From Sternotherus odoratus (Eukaryota > Chordata > Testudines > Kinosternidae): DNA of 64,000 nt. Location: assembly GCA_032164245.1 (NCBI GenBank), contig JAVMKO010000020.1, forward strand, positions 4,615,206 to 4,679,205, read 5' to 3'. Position 1 is the stretch's first letter. The number at the start of each line of letters is the position of its first letter. A program made the translations under genes and the position numbers. Under the pieces are notes generated by a model. It searched no databases, was not told the origin of the DNA, and worked only from the letters and a program-made list of their open reading frames with translations. Of this stretch, positions 22,058 through 33,833 are shown piece by piece.

Positions 22058-23878
22058 TGTCACATTACTGAAATGATCTGGGATCATATAGATCATTGGT
22101 GCAACCAAGATCCCGTAGTGGCACTAAATCTTGTGTGAAGGGGTCATCTAAGGTGTCTACGACCAGGTTATGGGCTGCTGATTATGACTATGCCATTGGT
22201 ATGTGTGTATCATTGTTTGTAGTTGAAGTTATGAATATTGGCTCTGGACTGTCTGTCTTCCCAAATATTGGGCTATGTTGTTGGGGACATTCCAGACCCC
22301 TTGGTGTCAGCTTTGCTTAGCTTGGTGGCCCATTAAGGCCAATCAGCGACACAATGGACTCTGGGAGCTTGGAATGTTCCAATCCACACGAGAAGTCTAG
22401 CAAAGGACATGCCAGGTAGATGGTGAATAATGGCGGCCACCTGTAAATCCGGAGTCATGTGCTATGCTCATGTGACTCCAGAACTCCATAGTGCTGTGCT
22501 TTTCACAGCAGGAACAAAGAACAAAGTGGTTCTTGCACCTGGGAAAAACTACAGCCCCTCCATTTTGTCTTCAGTTTCCAGTCTGCAGTCTTGCTCCTAC
22601 TTGTGGATGGGACTTTGCTACACACAGAAGCTTGGAACAAAGGACTGAATGACCCATCCATGTTGGGGATGTATTCCAGAGACTTTGATTGGAACCTGCA
22701 GTTTATTCTACCTCTGATGCAAGCCTAAGCCAAGGGCTTTGCCTTTACTGCATGTAATTGATTTCTTTTAACCATTTCTAACCCTCGCCTCTCTCTTTTT
22801 CCTTGTATAATAAGATTTTAGATTCTAAAGGATTGGCAACAGCGTGATTTGTGGGAAGATCTGATTTGTATATTGACCTGAGTCTGGGGCCTGGTTCTTT
22901 GGAACTGGGAAGAACCGTTTTCTTTTATTGGGGGATTGGTTTTCATAACCATTGGTCCCCAGGACAGGTGGCTGCGGGTGGTGATACTGGGAATCTGGAG
23001 TGTCTAAGGGAATTGCTTGTGGGACTTGTGGTTAGCCAGTGGGGTGAGACCAAAGTCTGTTCTGTTTGGCTGTGTAACAGGGTGGACACTCACCCCTGCG
23101 GCGCCTCCTGCTGGTTTTGTCTGGGAATTAGCTCTCCAGCATCTGGAGCGCCCTCTGCAGGCCGATGTCCCGCTCCTGTCCTGGCCCCGTGTCCCTCCCG
23201 GACCCCGGTGCCCTCTTACCAAGGGTGCTGCGCCCCCACAGTACCTCCACAGGTCATAGGGTCTCCCCTTCCTGGGGAACCCTCCACCCCCTATCCCCAC
23301 CTTGCCTCAGACTTGCCCACTGCCAGTCACCATTTGCCCCCGCTCCCTGAGGCAGACCGCAGTATCATGGCCTCTCGTCACCGGCAAGGGGGGTTGGCCT
23401 GCTGCTTCTAGCCCTAGCCATGGGCTGCCCCCTGCAACCCCAGTACCCCTGGGTCGGGCCTTCTGCCAGGCCCTACAGCCTGGGGCTCTCAGGCTAGAGC
23501 TTCCCCAGCTCCCAATGCCTTGCCCCAGCCCTGCCCCAATCCAGGTACCTTACTCAGCCCCAGCAGCCAGGCCTGTCTCCCTCTAGAAGCAGAGGAGACT
23601 CTTATCCTTCTAGGCCCCTGTCTCTCAGCCTCTATACAGGCCTGAGTGTGTTTGGGGCGTGGGCCACCCAGCTGGGCCTATTCCCCAATCAGGCCTGAGC
23701 CTGCTAGCTCCCGGCCTCAACCCCCGTCCTGGGCTATTTCCAGCCCCTTCCGGTAGTGGGTGGTTTGGTGCCTTAGAGGTGGAGAAACCCCAGCTTTGGG
23801 CTGTAACTGCCCCCTTTGGAGCAATTTGTCCTGACTTGACACTCTCAGTTGGGTCCCACCAGGAACAGCCCCGTCACA
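22058..23878 (+). mobile_element. LTR family B, copy 1, with a nested insertion
   Basis: It aligns with 25693-26765: shared GCAACCAAGATCC, TTGTAGTTGAAGTTATGA, GGATTGGCAACAGCGTGAT and TTAGCCAGTGGGGTGA segments in the same order. The ends are TGTCACATTA and CCCGTCACA; flanks CCGGG and CTGGG may be a mutated 5-bp duplication. Alignment breaks at about 23073 and resumes at about 23755. Confidence 0.72.
23073..23755 (+). mobile_element. Insertion inside LTR B copy 1, probable LTR of another family
   Basis: The start TGTAACAGGGTGGACACTC, with GCGCCTCCTGCTGG soon after, is a repeat I recognise from turtle sequence. It is absent from the sister copy at 25693-26765. The right end is not sharp, and no target duplication could be fixed. 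Confidence 0.55.
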
Positions 23879-24499
23879 CTGGGTCAGTTGACTTAGGCTT
23901 GCAGGGGGTCAAGCTGCAGGGTTAGAAATAACCAGGTAGACATTCCCACTCAGGCTGGAGCCTGGGCTGTAAGACACCTCCCCTCCCCCCCCCCCCACCC
24001 CGTTGGGTTTCAGAGCTCGGGCTCGTCTCCACAGCTATCGACCCGGGCTCGGAGACTTGGAGCCGCGCGTGTAGACACACGGGCGTTTCCCAAACCCTGG
24101 ATGCTTCTCCCACCTTCTTCTGGCCTGGGCCCCTCTGGCTTCTGAAAGCCAAAAGCCTTCAGAGCAGCAGCTGCCGCTGGACCCATCGACCTCTCTCTCC
24201 CTGCCCCAAGATCTGAGAGCGATTTTTCTGACATCCTCCTTTGCAAATTCCCCTTGAGATTCCCACTGGGCTCTTCTCGGCTCACAGACCAGCCCCAATC
24301 ATACAGGATCTGCCAGCCAACCTCCGGCCTCAGACCTGGCTGGGCAACCTTATGGCATGAGCTGGGTCCTGCAATTAGCTAACAGTTCTGGGGAAGATTT
24401 CGGGCTCACGTTACAGTTCAGAGACACATAGCCAGACCACAACCTCCTGTCTAACCCAGGCCAGAGAATCTCTCCCAGAGATTCCCGCATCTAACCCAG

Positions 24500-25612
24500 A
24501 ACTCAGTCAAAAAAGTGACCAGAATATTGGGAATCATGAAGAAAGGGATAGATAATAACGCAGAAAAGATCATGTTGCCGCTCTATAATCCATGGTACGA
24601 CCACATCTCATAGACTCAGAGACTTTAAGGTCAGAAGGGACCATTCTGATCATCTAGTCTGACCTCCTGCAAAACGCAGGCCACAGAATATCACCCACCC
24701 ACTCCTGCAATAAACCTCTCACCTGTGTCTGAGCTACTGAAATCCTCAAATCATGGTTTAAAGACTTCAAGGTAGAGAGAATCCTCCAGCAAGTGACCCG
24801 TGCCCCACACTGCAGAGGAAGACAAAAACCCTCCAGGGCCTCTGCCAATCTGCCCTGGAGGAAAATTCCTTCCGGACCCCAAATATGGTGATCAGCTGAA
24901 CCCTGACTATGTGGGCAAGACTCACCAGCAGACACCTAGGAAAGAATTCTCTATAGTAACTCAGATCCCACCCCATCTAACATCTGGAATACCTCGTGCA
25001 CATGTGGTTGCCCCCATCTCAAAAAAGATCTTTTGGACTCGGAAAAGGTTCCGAAAAGGGCAACAAAAATTATTAGGGGTATGGAACGGCTTCTATATGA
25101 GGAGACTAAGGCCTGGGACTTTTCAGCTTGGAAAAGAGACAACTAAAGGTCTATAAAATCATGATTGGTGTGGAGAAAGTAAATAAGGAAGTGTGATTTA
25201 CTCCTCATAACACAAGAACCAGGGGTCACTGAATGAAATCAATAGGCAGCAGGTTTAAAACAAACAAAAGGAAGGATTTTTTCCACACAGTGCAGAGTCA
25301 ACCTGTGGAACTCCCTGCCAGAGGATGTTGTGAAGGCAAAGACTATAACAGGGTTCAAAAAAGAACTAGATAAATTCATGGAGGATAGGTCCATCAATGG
25401 CCAATAGCCAGAATGGGCTGGGATGGTGTCCCTAGCCTCTGTTTCCCAGAAGCTGGGAATGGACGACAGGGGACGACAGATGTTTACCTGTTCTGTTCAT
25501 CCCTCCTGGTGGACCTGGCATTGGCCACTGTCGGAGGACAGGAGATGGGGCTAGATGGACCTTTGGTCTGACCCAGTGTGGCCGCTCTGATGGTCTCCTG
25601 GCTGAGCTACAT
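24500..25612 (+). mobile_element. CR1 LINE, split by another CR1
   Basis: The left part (24500-24604) encodes GIMKKGIDNNAEKIMLPLYN, from the RT C-terminus. The sequence resumes at about 25000 with CACATGTGGTTGCCCCCATC, then GGCAACAAAAATTATTAGGG and the CR1 tail. A minus-strand CR1 lies between. Frames are broken. Confidence 0.82.
24608..24990 (-). mobile_element. CR1 LINE 3' end inserted in an older CR1
   Basis: The plus strand opens with TCATAGACTCAGAGACTTTA and GGTCAGAAGGGACCATTCTG, the reversed CR1 3' terminus. It continues to CACCCCATCTAACATC. It closely resembles 46130-46475. Confidence 0.82.
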
Positions 25613-25692
25613 TTTAGAAAGAGACACCAACTTGTAACTGACAGACTCCAAGGTGGAGAATCCACCATATCCTAGGTAGGTCAGTTACGCTC

Positions 25693-26765
25693 TGTGAGGT
25701 TATTAATCTGGGACTGCATCGATTATTGTTGCAACCAAGGTCCTGTAATGGCACCAAATCTTGTATAAAGAGGGTCAGATAAGGGATCTAAGACCAGGTT
25801 AGGATTATGGTTCTGATTATTCTATCTGTATGTGTGTATCATTTTTGTAGTTGAAGTTATGACTCTTGGCTCTACACTGTCCGTATTTCAAACTTATGCT
25901 CCGCTTCTGGGTGACATCCCGGGCAAGTTGGTGTCAGCTCTGCCAAGCCTGCGTGATGGCCCATTAAGGACCATCAGCTACACAACTGACCCACTGAGAG
26001 AAGGCAGATACACCCTGTAACTCAGCAAGGGATGCAGAGACATATGCCTATGGGCAGAACGCTGAGGTTTTTCCATGCCATGTGATAGACAGCTTGTCTT
26101 TGGAACAAAGAAAGCAGAGACCACATGGCAAGAGACTATAAAAGGCTGATGCCCCATCTCCATCTTGTCTTCAATCCTGCTTCTTACCTCTGGAGAGACC
26201 TTGCTACAAACTGAAGTTCTGAGCAAAGGACTGAAGGACCCATCCCAGCTGTGGATGTTCTCCATAGACTTGATTTGAACCTGCAGTTTATTCTATCACT
26301 GCTACAAGCCTGAACCAAGAACTTTGCCATCACTGCATGTAATTGATTCCATTTAACCAATTCTAGCTCTCATCTATATCTTTTTCCTGTCTTGAATAAA
26401 CCTTTAGATTTCAGAGTCTAAAGGATTGGCAACAGCGTGATTTGTGGGTAAGATCGGATTTGTATATTGACCTGGGTCTGGGGTTTGTGTCCTTTGGGAT
26501 CAGGGGAACCTTTTCCTTTTATTGGTTTTCATAACCAGACATCCCCATAATGAGTGGCTGCTGGTGGTGATACTGGGAAACTGGAGTGCCTAAGGGAATT
26601 GCTTGTGTGACTTATGGTTAGCCAGTGGGGTGAAACCAAAGTCCTCCTGTCTGACTGGTTTGGTTTGCCTTTGAGGTGGAAAAACCCCAGTCTTGGGCTG
26701 TAACTGCTCTGCTTGAAGCAATTTGTCCTGAATTGGCCCTCACAGCTGGAATTGGCACCGTTACA
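25693..26765 (+). mobile_element. LTR family B, copy 2 (solo LTR)
   Basis: It runs from TGTGAGGTTA to CACCGTTACA, with flanks CGCTC and CCCTC (four of five bases equal). A TATA box (TATAAAA, 26137-26143) and a poly(A) signal (AATAAA, 26395-26400) sit in the order expected for U3 and R. No internal region is attached. Confidence 0.78.
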
Positions 26766-27062
26766 CCCTCCCTGTTAAAAGTCCGCATGTTATTTCTAGT
26801 CTGAAGATTTCAGCTTCCAGGCAGTGGATCTTGTTCTGCCTTGGTCCGCTAGACTGAAGAGCCAACTACTATCACCCCGTGGAGGTGCTTCTAAACTGTG
26901 ACCTAGACTGTGAGGTCTCCCCAGTGCAGTATGCAGAGGTAAGACCCTCATCCTTACTCCTGCTCACTATTCCCCCCGTCCACAGCCCAGGGTTGCATTA
27001 GGTTTCCCAGCTACACCCTCAGACAGGGAGCGCCCGTTCAACTGGTTTTCTGCCAGGCCCCC

Positions 27063-27690
27063 TGTGACGGAGTAGGAATACTGTGTGTGTGCCTCAGTTT
27101 CCCTCGAGAGCATAAACTGTCTTGGAGCCTGCCTTTCCCCCTATCTGAAAGGCGTTGGCTGGAAGTGTTGAATAACAAAGAGGCCGGCTGAACCTGTTGG
27201 AGGGAGGTCAGGTGACCTGACCTGGCTGAGCCAGGGGGGAGGAGGGGCCGGAGGGAGTGACTTTGAGTTTGAAGTCTGAAGCTGGGGAGAAGGGAGGCAG
27301 GCCCAGACAGGGTCTGGCCTCCCTGTGCCCCCCAAATGGATCCAGCGGAGGGGTTCGGGTACCTACAAGTTCGGTGTTAGACCATGTACCTGTCGACTAA
27401 TAAACCTCTGTTTTACTGGCTGGCTAAGAGTCACGTCTGACCGTGGAGTGGGGTGCAGAATCCACAGGCTCCCCCAGGACCCCGCCCGGGCGGGCTCGCT
27501 GGGGGAAGCGCACGGAAGGGCAGAAGGTGCTGAATGCTCCGAGGTCAGACCGAGGAAGGTTGAAGCGGGAACCTCTAAAGCTCCTAGCCTTGGAGACAGG
27601 CTGTGTACGGAGAGAGGACGCTTTCCCTCCGAGTCCCAACTGGCTTCATGGGGAACAAGTTCCAGACCCTCGCCCGGGCACTCCGTGACA
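27063..27690 (+). mobile_element. Solo LTR, family of 1127-4642, plus orientation
   Basis: It begins TGTGACGGAG and ends CTCCGTGACA, with AATAAA at 27399-27404. Flanks are CCCCC and CCCTC, probably a 5-bp duplication with one change. It is antisense to CAMK2B, unlike the other copies. Confidence 0.82.
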
Positions 27691-27914
27691 CCCTCCACGT
27701 CCTCCTCGGAGCCGCTGCTTTCAAGGAGCCAGCTCAGACTCCTGTCACTGTGACCTACATTCTTCATTCCTAGACACACGGCCTCGCATTTGGCTGCATT
27801 CAAACGCCAGTTGTCCAAGTCAGCTCCGCTTTCTCCGTCGAGCCAACCTGCCATCATCTTTTCCCACGCCACCAATTTTGGTGTCAGGCTTTTAGAGCCC
27901 CTGCCAGATCAGTG

Positions 27915-28045
27915 TGTGACAAAGTGGGAATTTTCGGTAATATTTTTGGTACGCCGATACTTGCCTCAGTTTCCCCTGTCTTGTGCATGGCTAGCCAATG
28001 GGAACAAAAAGGGCTGTTTGGGCAGGCTAAGAGACCTAGGTCTGA
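27915..28045 (+). repeat. LTR start fragment, other family
   Basis: TGTGTGACAAAGTGGGAATT, TTGCCTCAGTTTCCCC and CAATGGGAACAAAAAGGGC resemble the start of a turtle LTR family. A similar middle occurs at 41680-41830. Family assignment is from memory. Confidence 0.35.
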
Positions 28046-28096
28046 ACGTCCCCTAGCCGGGTGACCCTTAATGACTCATTTAAAAAAAAAAGAACT

Positions 28097-28560
28097 AGCC
28101 AAGGCATAGGCACCGACTCCACGGATGATCCGGGGCTGGAGCACCCATGGGGGACAAAAAAGGGGGTGCAGTCCTGCCGATTAGCTCCTGCCTCCCCCCT
28201 CCAGCGCCTCCTGCCTGCCGCCATTTGGTAGGGTTGCCAGCTTTCTAATGGCACAAAACCAAACACCCCTGTCCTGCCCTTCCCCGGGGCCCCACCCCTT
28301 CTCACTCCCTCCATCCCCCTCCCTCCATCTCCCCCACCCTCACTCACTTTCACTGGGCTGGGTGTGGGGGAGGGTGCAGGCTCTGAGGGGGCCGGTGATA
28401 AGGAGTTTGTGGCGCGGGGGGGGGAGGGGGGCGCTCAGGACTGGGGCAGGGGGTTGGGGGTTGTGGGGTGCAGGCTATGGGAGGGAACGCTGGGCTGGTG
28501 CAGGGGGTTGGGTTGCAGGAGGGAGTTTGGGGTGCAGGGTCCCGGTGGCACTTACCGCGG
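28097..28560. repeat. GC-rich turtle-type interspersed repeats
   Basis: Two blocks are seen: CATAGGCACCGACTCC with GGGGCTGGAGCACCCA, then GGTAGGGTTGCCAGCTTTC leading into a long degenerate GGGGTGCAGG tract. The open frames here come from the G-rich tract. Confidence 0.5.
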
Positions 28561-29079
28561 CTCCCAGGGTCCAACAGGTCCCTGAAGCCCCTAGGCACAT
28601 GGGCGGCCAAGGAGGCTCCACAGGCTGCCCTTGTACGCACAGGCGCCGCCCAGCCAGCTCCGAACAAAGCCCTGGAGAGGCGTGAGGTGGGGGGGGAAGA
28701 GTTGGCTGCTGGAAGGAGTCGGGGCTTCCCTGTGGGAACTGACCAAAGAGGCCAGACACAGAGTTTGCACGAGGGGTTCACCACGGCTTGGCCGGGCTCT
28801 GGACTGACCTGAGGGGTCTATGCTCTAAAGAGATCGGGAGGCCGCATGGCCCATCCTGGGCGGGAAGAGTGAGGCCCTTGGGGGATTCCTCCTAGAGACC
28901 GTTCCAAAGCCGGGGCCTAACACTGAGCCTGTGGAGCCGAGATCCAGAAAGACCCCCCCCAGCACCTCCCTGCGAGGCCTCCCTAGAAATGTCCCCGGTG
29001 GATGATCACTCCCCGTCTCCCAGATTTTCAGATCTATCAGTTAGCCAGTTTTTAATCCACTGACTTTGGCCTGGGCTAC

Positions 29080-29290
29080 CCCGGCGGGGTGGGGGGTTCA
29101 AACTAAGATACGCAACGTCAGCTGTGCTATCCGCGGCGGCTCCCCTGCCGACCCCACTTACTCCTCTTGCGGAGCTGGAGTTCCGGAGTCAATGGGGAGC
29201 GCGTTCGGGAATCGATTTGTCGCGTCTAGACGAGACGCGATAAATCAGTCCCCGATACATCGAGCGCTGGACAGATCCTTTGTGTAATGC
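29080..29290. mobile_element. Degraded MITE-like repeat
   Basis: The pattern GTCAATGGGGAGCGCGTTC, CGTCTAGACGAGACGCGAT and CCGATACATCGAGCGC resembles a short turtle DNA transposon with CGTCTAGACG in its middle. Borders are not resolved. Confidence 0.4.
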
Positions 29291-29849
29291 TGACACCAGT
29301 CCTAGCTCCGATACACACAAGGAGCGACGTGGGCTTGCTGAAGCTAAAGGAGAACAATGTCCTAATGTTCATGGACCCTGCTGGCCTCGCAGCCAGCTGC
29401 TGCGGGCCACTAGCCCAACAAGTGGTAGCTTGGGTTCAAGGCACATTTTCCTTCAAATCCCTGCATCTACTGTTTTTTAAAGAAAACCAAGCTTTGCACA
29501 AAAAAAAGAGAGTTTACGTAGGACCTACAGAAAGCCCTTGGCCACGGTTGTGTCCAGAGGCAGCGCATAACTGTTGATAGGGCGGGGGAGGCATGTATTT
29601 TGAACCCACTCCCCGCGAGAAAAAAAGGAAATAAAAATACAAATATAAACCCTGGCAGAAATCTGGGGGCGGAAGATGATCACACAGCCCCCGCCCCCCC
29701 TCCACTGGTTGCCTCTGGTTGCCCCTCTGGGACTGGGTCTAACCATCTGACCCCACTGCTGAAGCAGTGTCTATAGCCCAGGGGCAGTACCATAATCAAA
29801 AGCATTAAAGCCATGTTCATTTCAGGCTCCTAAAATAAGAAAAAGGCTA

Positions 29850-29960
29850 ACCCAGTGGCTAGTAGGTGGAAGACCAGGGGGTTGAGTCCCTGCCCTGCCA
29901 CCGACTACCTGTGTGACCACAGGCATGTCACTTAGTCTCTCCATGCCTCCAGTCCCCAGG
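29850..29960 (+). repeat. MIR SINE
   Basis: The order AACCCAGTGGCTAGTAGGTGG, GGTTGAGTCCCTGCCCTGCC, ACTACCTGTGTGACC, GCATGTCACTTAGTCTCTCC matches MIR from its 5' half to the core. Confidence 0.7.
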
Positions 29961-30001
29961 GCTGCGCCCAGGAGAGAGGCTTTGATTTCTCCAGCTCCCA
30001 G

Positions 30002-30480
30002 GCAGGCGTCAGAGAGGTAGCCGTGTTAGTCTGGAATTACAGAAGTGACAAAGAGTCCTGGGGCACCTTAAAGACTAACTAAAGTATTGAAGCATACGCT
30101 TTCGTGGGCTAATACCCACTTCGTCGGGTGCATGCAGTGGAAGTATCCAGAGGCAGGAATAAATAAGAGGCAAGGGCCAGGTTAGAGATAACAAGGCTAG
30201 TCCAATCAGGCTGAACCCGCTTGTTATCTCTAATCAGGGAGGATGAGGTCCTCTTCTAGCAGTTGATCTGGAGGTGTGAACACCGAGAGAGGAGAAAGGA
30301 CAGCCACTCACTGTCTTTGTTCAATCCTAAACTGAAATCAAATTTGGTCACCAGCTTGCAGCAAAAAAACTTCAAGACCAGACTGCAAAGAGAAACTGCA
30401 GAGCTGCAATTCATTTGCAAATTTGATACCATCAATTTAGGATTGAACAAAGCCTATGAGGGGCTATTAGTGCAATTTCT
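30002..30480. mobile_element. Penelope-like element, two fragments fused head to head
   Basis: The minus-strand part (30002 to about 30350) carries the 3' end: GGTAGCCGTGTTAGTCTG, GGCACCTTAAAGACTAAC, CTTTCGTGGG, and the reading GLNKDSEWLSFLLSRCSHLQ. The plus-strand part (about 30352-30480) encodes LQQKNFKTRLQRETAELQFI followed by CKFDTINLGLNK. Both match the C-terminal end of a reptile Penelope-type RT/GIY-YIG protein as I remember it. The two parts overlap in the GLNK segment, so they form a 17-bp perfect inverted repeat (30315-30331 and 30436-30452). A second 14-bp hairpin lies at 30182-30195 and 30220-30233. Both parts are truncated and inactive. Confidence 0.75.
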
Positions 30481-30630
30481 GTCGTGAAAAGACCATCGTG
30501 AAACTCCAGACGTCATCCTAGCAAAGCAAAACAGGCCTGCGGGATTCCTATCTTCACTTCTAGAACTCAGCTCTAGGCCACGACAGCACACCACAGTGTG
30601 CCGAACGGATCGGATCCAGCACGGAGACTG

Positions 30631-30956
30631 TGGTCGGTCAGGAAAGTCCGCCGGTACCACCTACCGCCTGGGGTTATTTCATGTCTGTTACAGGTGAATT
30701 TCAATTTACTGCTGGCAAATGCTGACTCTTTAAAGGCAACCACTGAAACGTCACCCGCACAGGAGAAACCCCCCCCCAACCCATATAACCCCGGCCACTT
30801 CTGGGGCCGGAGTGAACGCAGGAAGTCAGACAAAACCGTGGTCGGTCAGGAAAGTCCACCAGCACCACCTACCGCCTGGGGTTATCTCATGTCTGTTACA
30901 GGTGAATTTCAATTCACTGCTGGCAAATGCTGACTTTTTAAAGGCAACCACTGAAG
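30631..30956. repeat. Tandem duplication, period 209 bp
   Basis: The block from TGGTCGGTCAGGAAAGTCC to AAAGGCAACCACTGAA (30631-30750) recurs at 30840-30956 with few changes. The second unit diverges after that and ends about 260 bp downstream (in gene sense) of the exon 2 donor. Confidence 0.8.
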
Positions 30957-31089
30957 GGGTCCAATCCACCTCCCAGTGAAGTAGTGTCACCCACCCAAGA
31001 GAATCGACACAGACACACACACAGTCCTGCGGCCAGGGTCCTGTGGCCAGTGTGAATGCACAAAGTCAGATAAAATGATCATCACGTCA

Positions 31090-31419
<330 letters not shown>

Positions 31420-31989
31420 TTATTGGCTTAATATTTCAGCACAACCGACACGGAGACACCGGGCGCCAGTTCCGACGTGATACCGTGACGGGCGGGTTTG
31501 CTGGCCGCCCTGCCGGAGGATCTAAGACTGCAGAGGGGCCAGGAGCCAGGGAAGAGAGGCCTGTATGTGTCGCAGAGCATGTTTGGGGGGGGGGTATCCC
31601 CACTCTAGGGGGGTGACCCGGGGACCGCTTGGTGTTCAGTGCCAAAGGCTCCTGCCATATAGGGTCTGAGGGGGCAGGACCTTTCCCAGCACAGGGAGAA
31701 GCCAGTCCACAATGCATTGCAACAAAATGATCATTAGCATATCCCCCAAACACCCATCAATCTTGGTCCCAAGCCAAGGCCAGCAGTGCCCCATAATGCA
31801 TCTGGGCAGGACCCCCCTTCCCCAGCAGGTCCCCCCCTCCCCCTTTGGGGACAACCAGCAATTAGCTGCTGCTGCGCTCGGTGCTATACAAAGAGCAGAC
31901 AGGCGTGGGGACGGAGGGGCGACAGGCCCCGAGCAGCCCTCCGACAGGAAGGCGAGAGCTAAAAAATTTCTAAAGCAACCCAAGTGACT

Positions 31990-32200
31990 GAGACACCCTT
32001 CACCCTGTTTTCAAAAGTGCCTTGGGGCCAGATTGTCCAAGGTGCTTAGGTGCCTGAAGACGCAGGAGAGGACCTAATAGGGCATTCAGATGCATCTAAG
32101 CAGGTCAGGCACCCCCATCTCCCAAGGGATTTAGGCACCTAACCTGCTTGGGCAGTTTTGTATCTCACTAGGTGCCTTTGACGATCAGGCCGCGTAGGAC
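31990..32200. repeat. Interspersed repeat with AGGTGCCTAA-type motifs
   Basis: TTTTCAAAAGTGCCTTGGGG, AGGTGCTTAGGTGCCTGAAG, GGGATTTAGGCACCTAACC and GACGATCAGG repeat in direct and inverted forms. I know this as a common turtle repeat; class uncertain. Confidence 0.45.
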
Positions 32201-32635
32201 TCGGCTGCTTCTGCCTCACGGACATCCAGCAGGAACAGGGCTCATAAGGGTGAGTCTATGCTGCCGATAAAAACCCAGCACCGGCCCAGGCCAGCTGGGG
32301 CGGTTTCATTGCAATGTAGACGTGTAGGAACCCTTCACTGCAATGGGCCGGCCGTGGGTTTCTAACAGCAGCGTAGACGAACTCTCCATCCTACCTCATT
32401 TCTGAAAATAAGACGTAGGCTCCCGGGTCGCTTCCCTGCTTTGAAAATGTTCCCCTTTGACTTTTGAAAATGTGATCCCCAGTGCTCATGTTGCACCCAA
32501 AAACCTGCCTCCAGCTTGGGCCCTGCCAGACTCACTCCTGCCAGCCGATCCCCTGCCTAGGGCGGTTCCGTTGTCCTGGAGCTTTTAAACCCCGTTTCCC
32601 GCCCCAGCTACAAATCTCCAATCGGGACACAACAT

Positions 32636-32735
32636 CTGGCTGGGATGATGTAGTTGGGGTTGGTCCTGCTTTGAGCAGGGGGTCGGACTCGATACCTCCT
32701 GAGGTCCCAACCCTGAGATTCGATGATTCTATGAT
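32636..32735 (+). mobile_element. CR1 LINE 3' terminus
   Basis: GATGATGTAGTTGGGGTTGG, GAGCAGGGGGTCGGACTCGA and the end GATTCGATGATTCTATGATC are the last 100 bp of a CR1, with its short terminal repeats. Confidence 0.8.
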
Positions 32736-33439
32736 CCCCCTGAACATGGGGAAACGCAGGTGCGGGGAGACCTCTCTGCCCCGGCCCTTCTCCTGCTGCC
32801 TGGCTGCTCGCTCCTCAGCGGCACCCCCCCCCCCAAGGATAAAGGACAAAAGATGCTGACATGACATGTTCCTGGATTGCTCTGGCTCGGGAAAAGTGAC
32901 TTCCCCGGATGGGGGTGGTGTTTACTTGTTAACGCCGAGTTCTCGGCATCCTAAGGTGGGCGGCGCAGGCCAAAGAGGGACTAGAAAGCGCTGCCGGGGA
33001 GGCAGGCAGATCGCCAGAGTTGCTACGCAGCCTGTCTGAGGCTCCCTACAAGCCAGCGCCGATCGCTGCCGAGCTAAGCACTCCCCAGGTCCACCAGCCG
33101 GCGCTCTAAGGGGAAAGCGTTGGCGTCCCTCGCGCCTGGATTTCGCTCTCTCTGCATTGCGATCAGCTGGGAGGGCTCCTTAAGAAAAGCCAGTTGCTCT
33201 GAGCATTAAAGCCCTCGGCGCCCTGGCTGAATTCTCCCCTTCACCCCAGTCATTGCTGTGTAACCGGCTGCTGTCCAGCCAGAGGTGGCTGCATTGCCAG
33301 GAGGTCACTTGCGCGAGGGAAGCACCACTAATAAATCAATCGTGGCTCCAAACCGCATGCGCTGTTGGCCTCATGCTGCCGCAGCCTGGCGAGGGTCGCC
33401 AGCCCTGATCCTGCCATGGAAAAGGTGCCCACTTCCCCT

Positions 33440-33833
33440 TCCCACCTAGGAGATTCCCACCAACAGTGCTGGACACCTCGATTGTCAGCACCGCCCCAGA
33501 GGTTTTTTATTTAGGCTTCCACCCCGAAGCCACTAGCACAGTTCCTGTGCGGAGCCTCTACCTACAGCATCCTTCTGATACCCGGAGAGACCTCGTCCTT
33601 CTGCGGCCCCTGCTCCCTCCGCTCTACCAGCCCTCTGCCACTTCCTTCCTGGGCTTTTTAACCACCCCTGCCAGCTGATGGGACAACAGCCTCCTTAGCC
33701 AGCCAGCCTGTACTCTGCTCAGGTAATTAAGGACTCTCCGTTCCTCCCTCAAGTCTTCTCTAGGGGAAGCTAATCAGAGCTTAAGTGACCGGAGTACTGG
33801 GACAGCTGTTAGCTCGCAGCACTCTGTCACACT
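33440..33833 (-). mobile_element. LTR fragment, further family
   Basis: Read on the minus strand it starts TGTGACAGAGTGCTGCGAGC and has a poly(A) signal (AATAAA, in AAATAAAAAACC, near 33510). The distal end is not clear and no target duplication was found. Confidence 0.55.

Noticed and set aside
22851..23411. 186-codon plus-strand frame
   Set aside because: It crosses the junction of two LTR families and has no recognisable protein.
30182..30233. Hammerhead-type ribozyme in the hairpin of the Penelope-like element
   Set aside because: The 14-bp stem is perfect, but I do not see the conserved CUGANGA and GAAA core.
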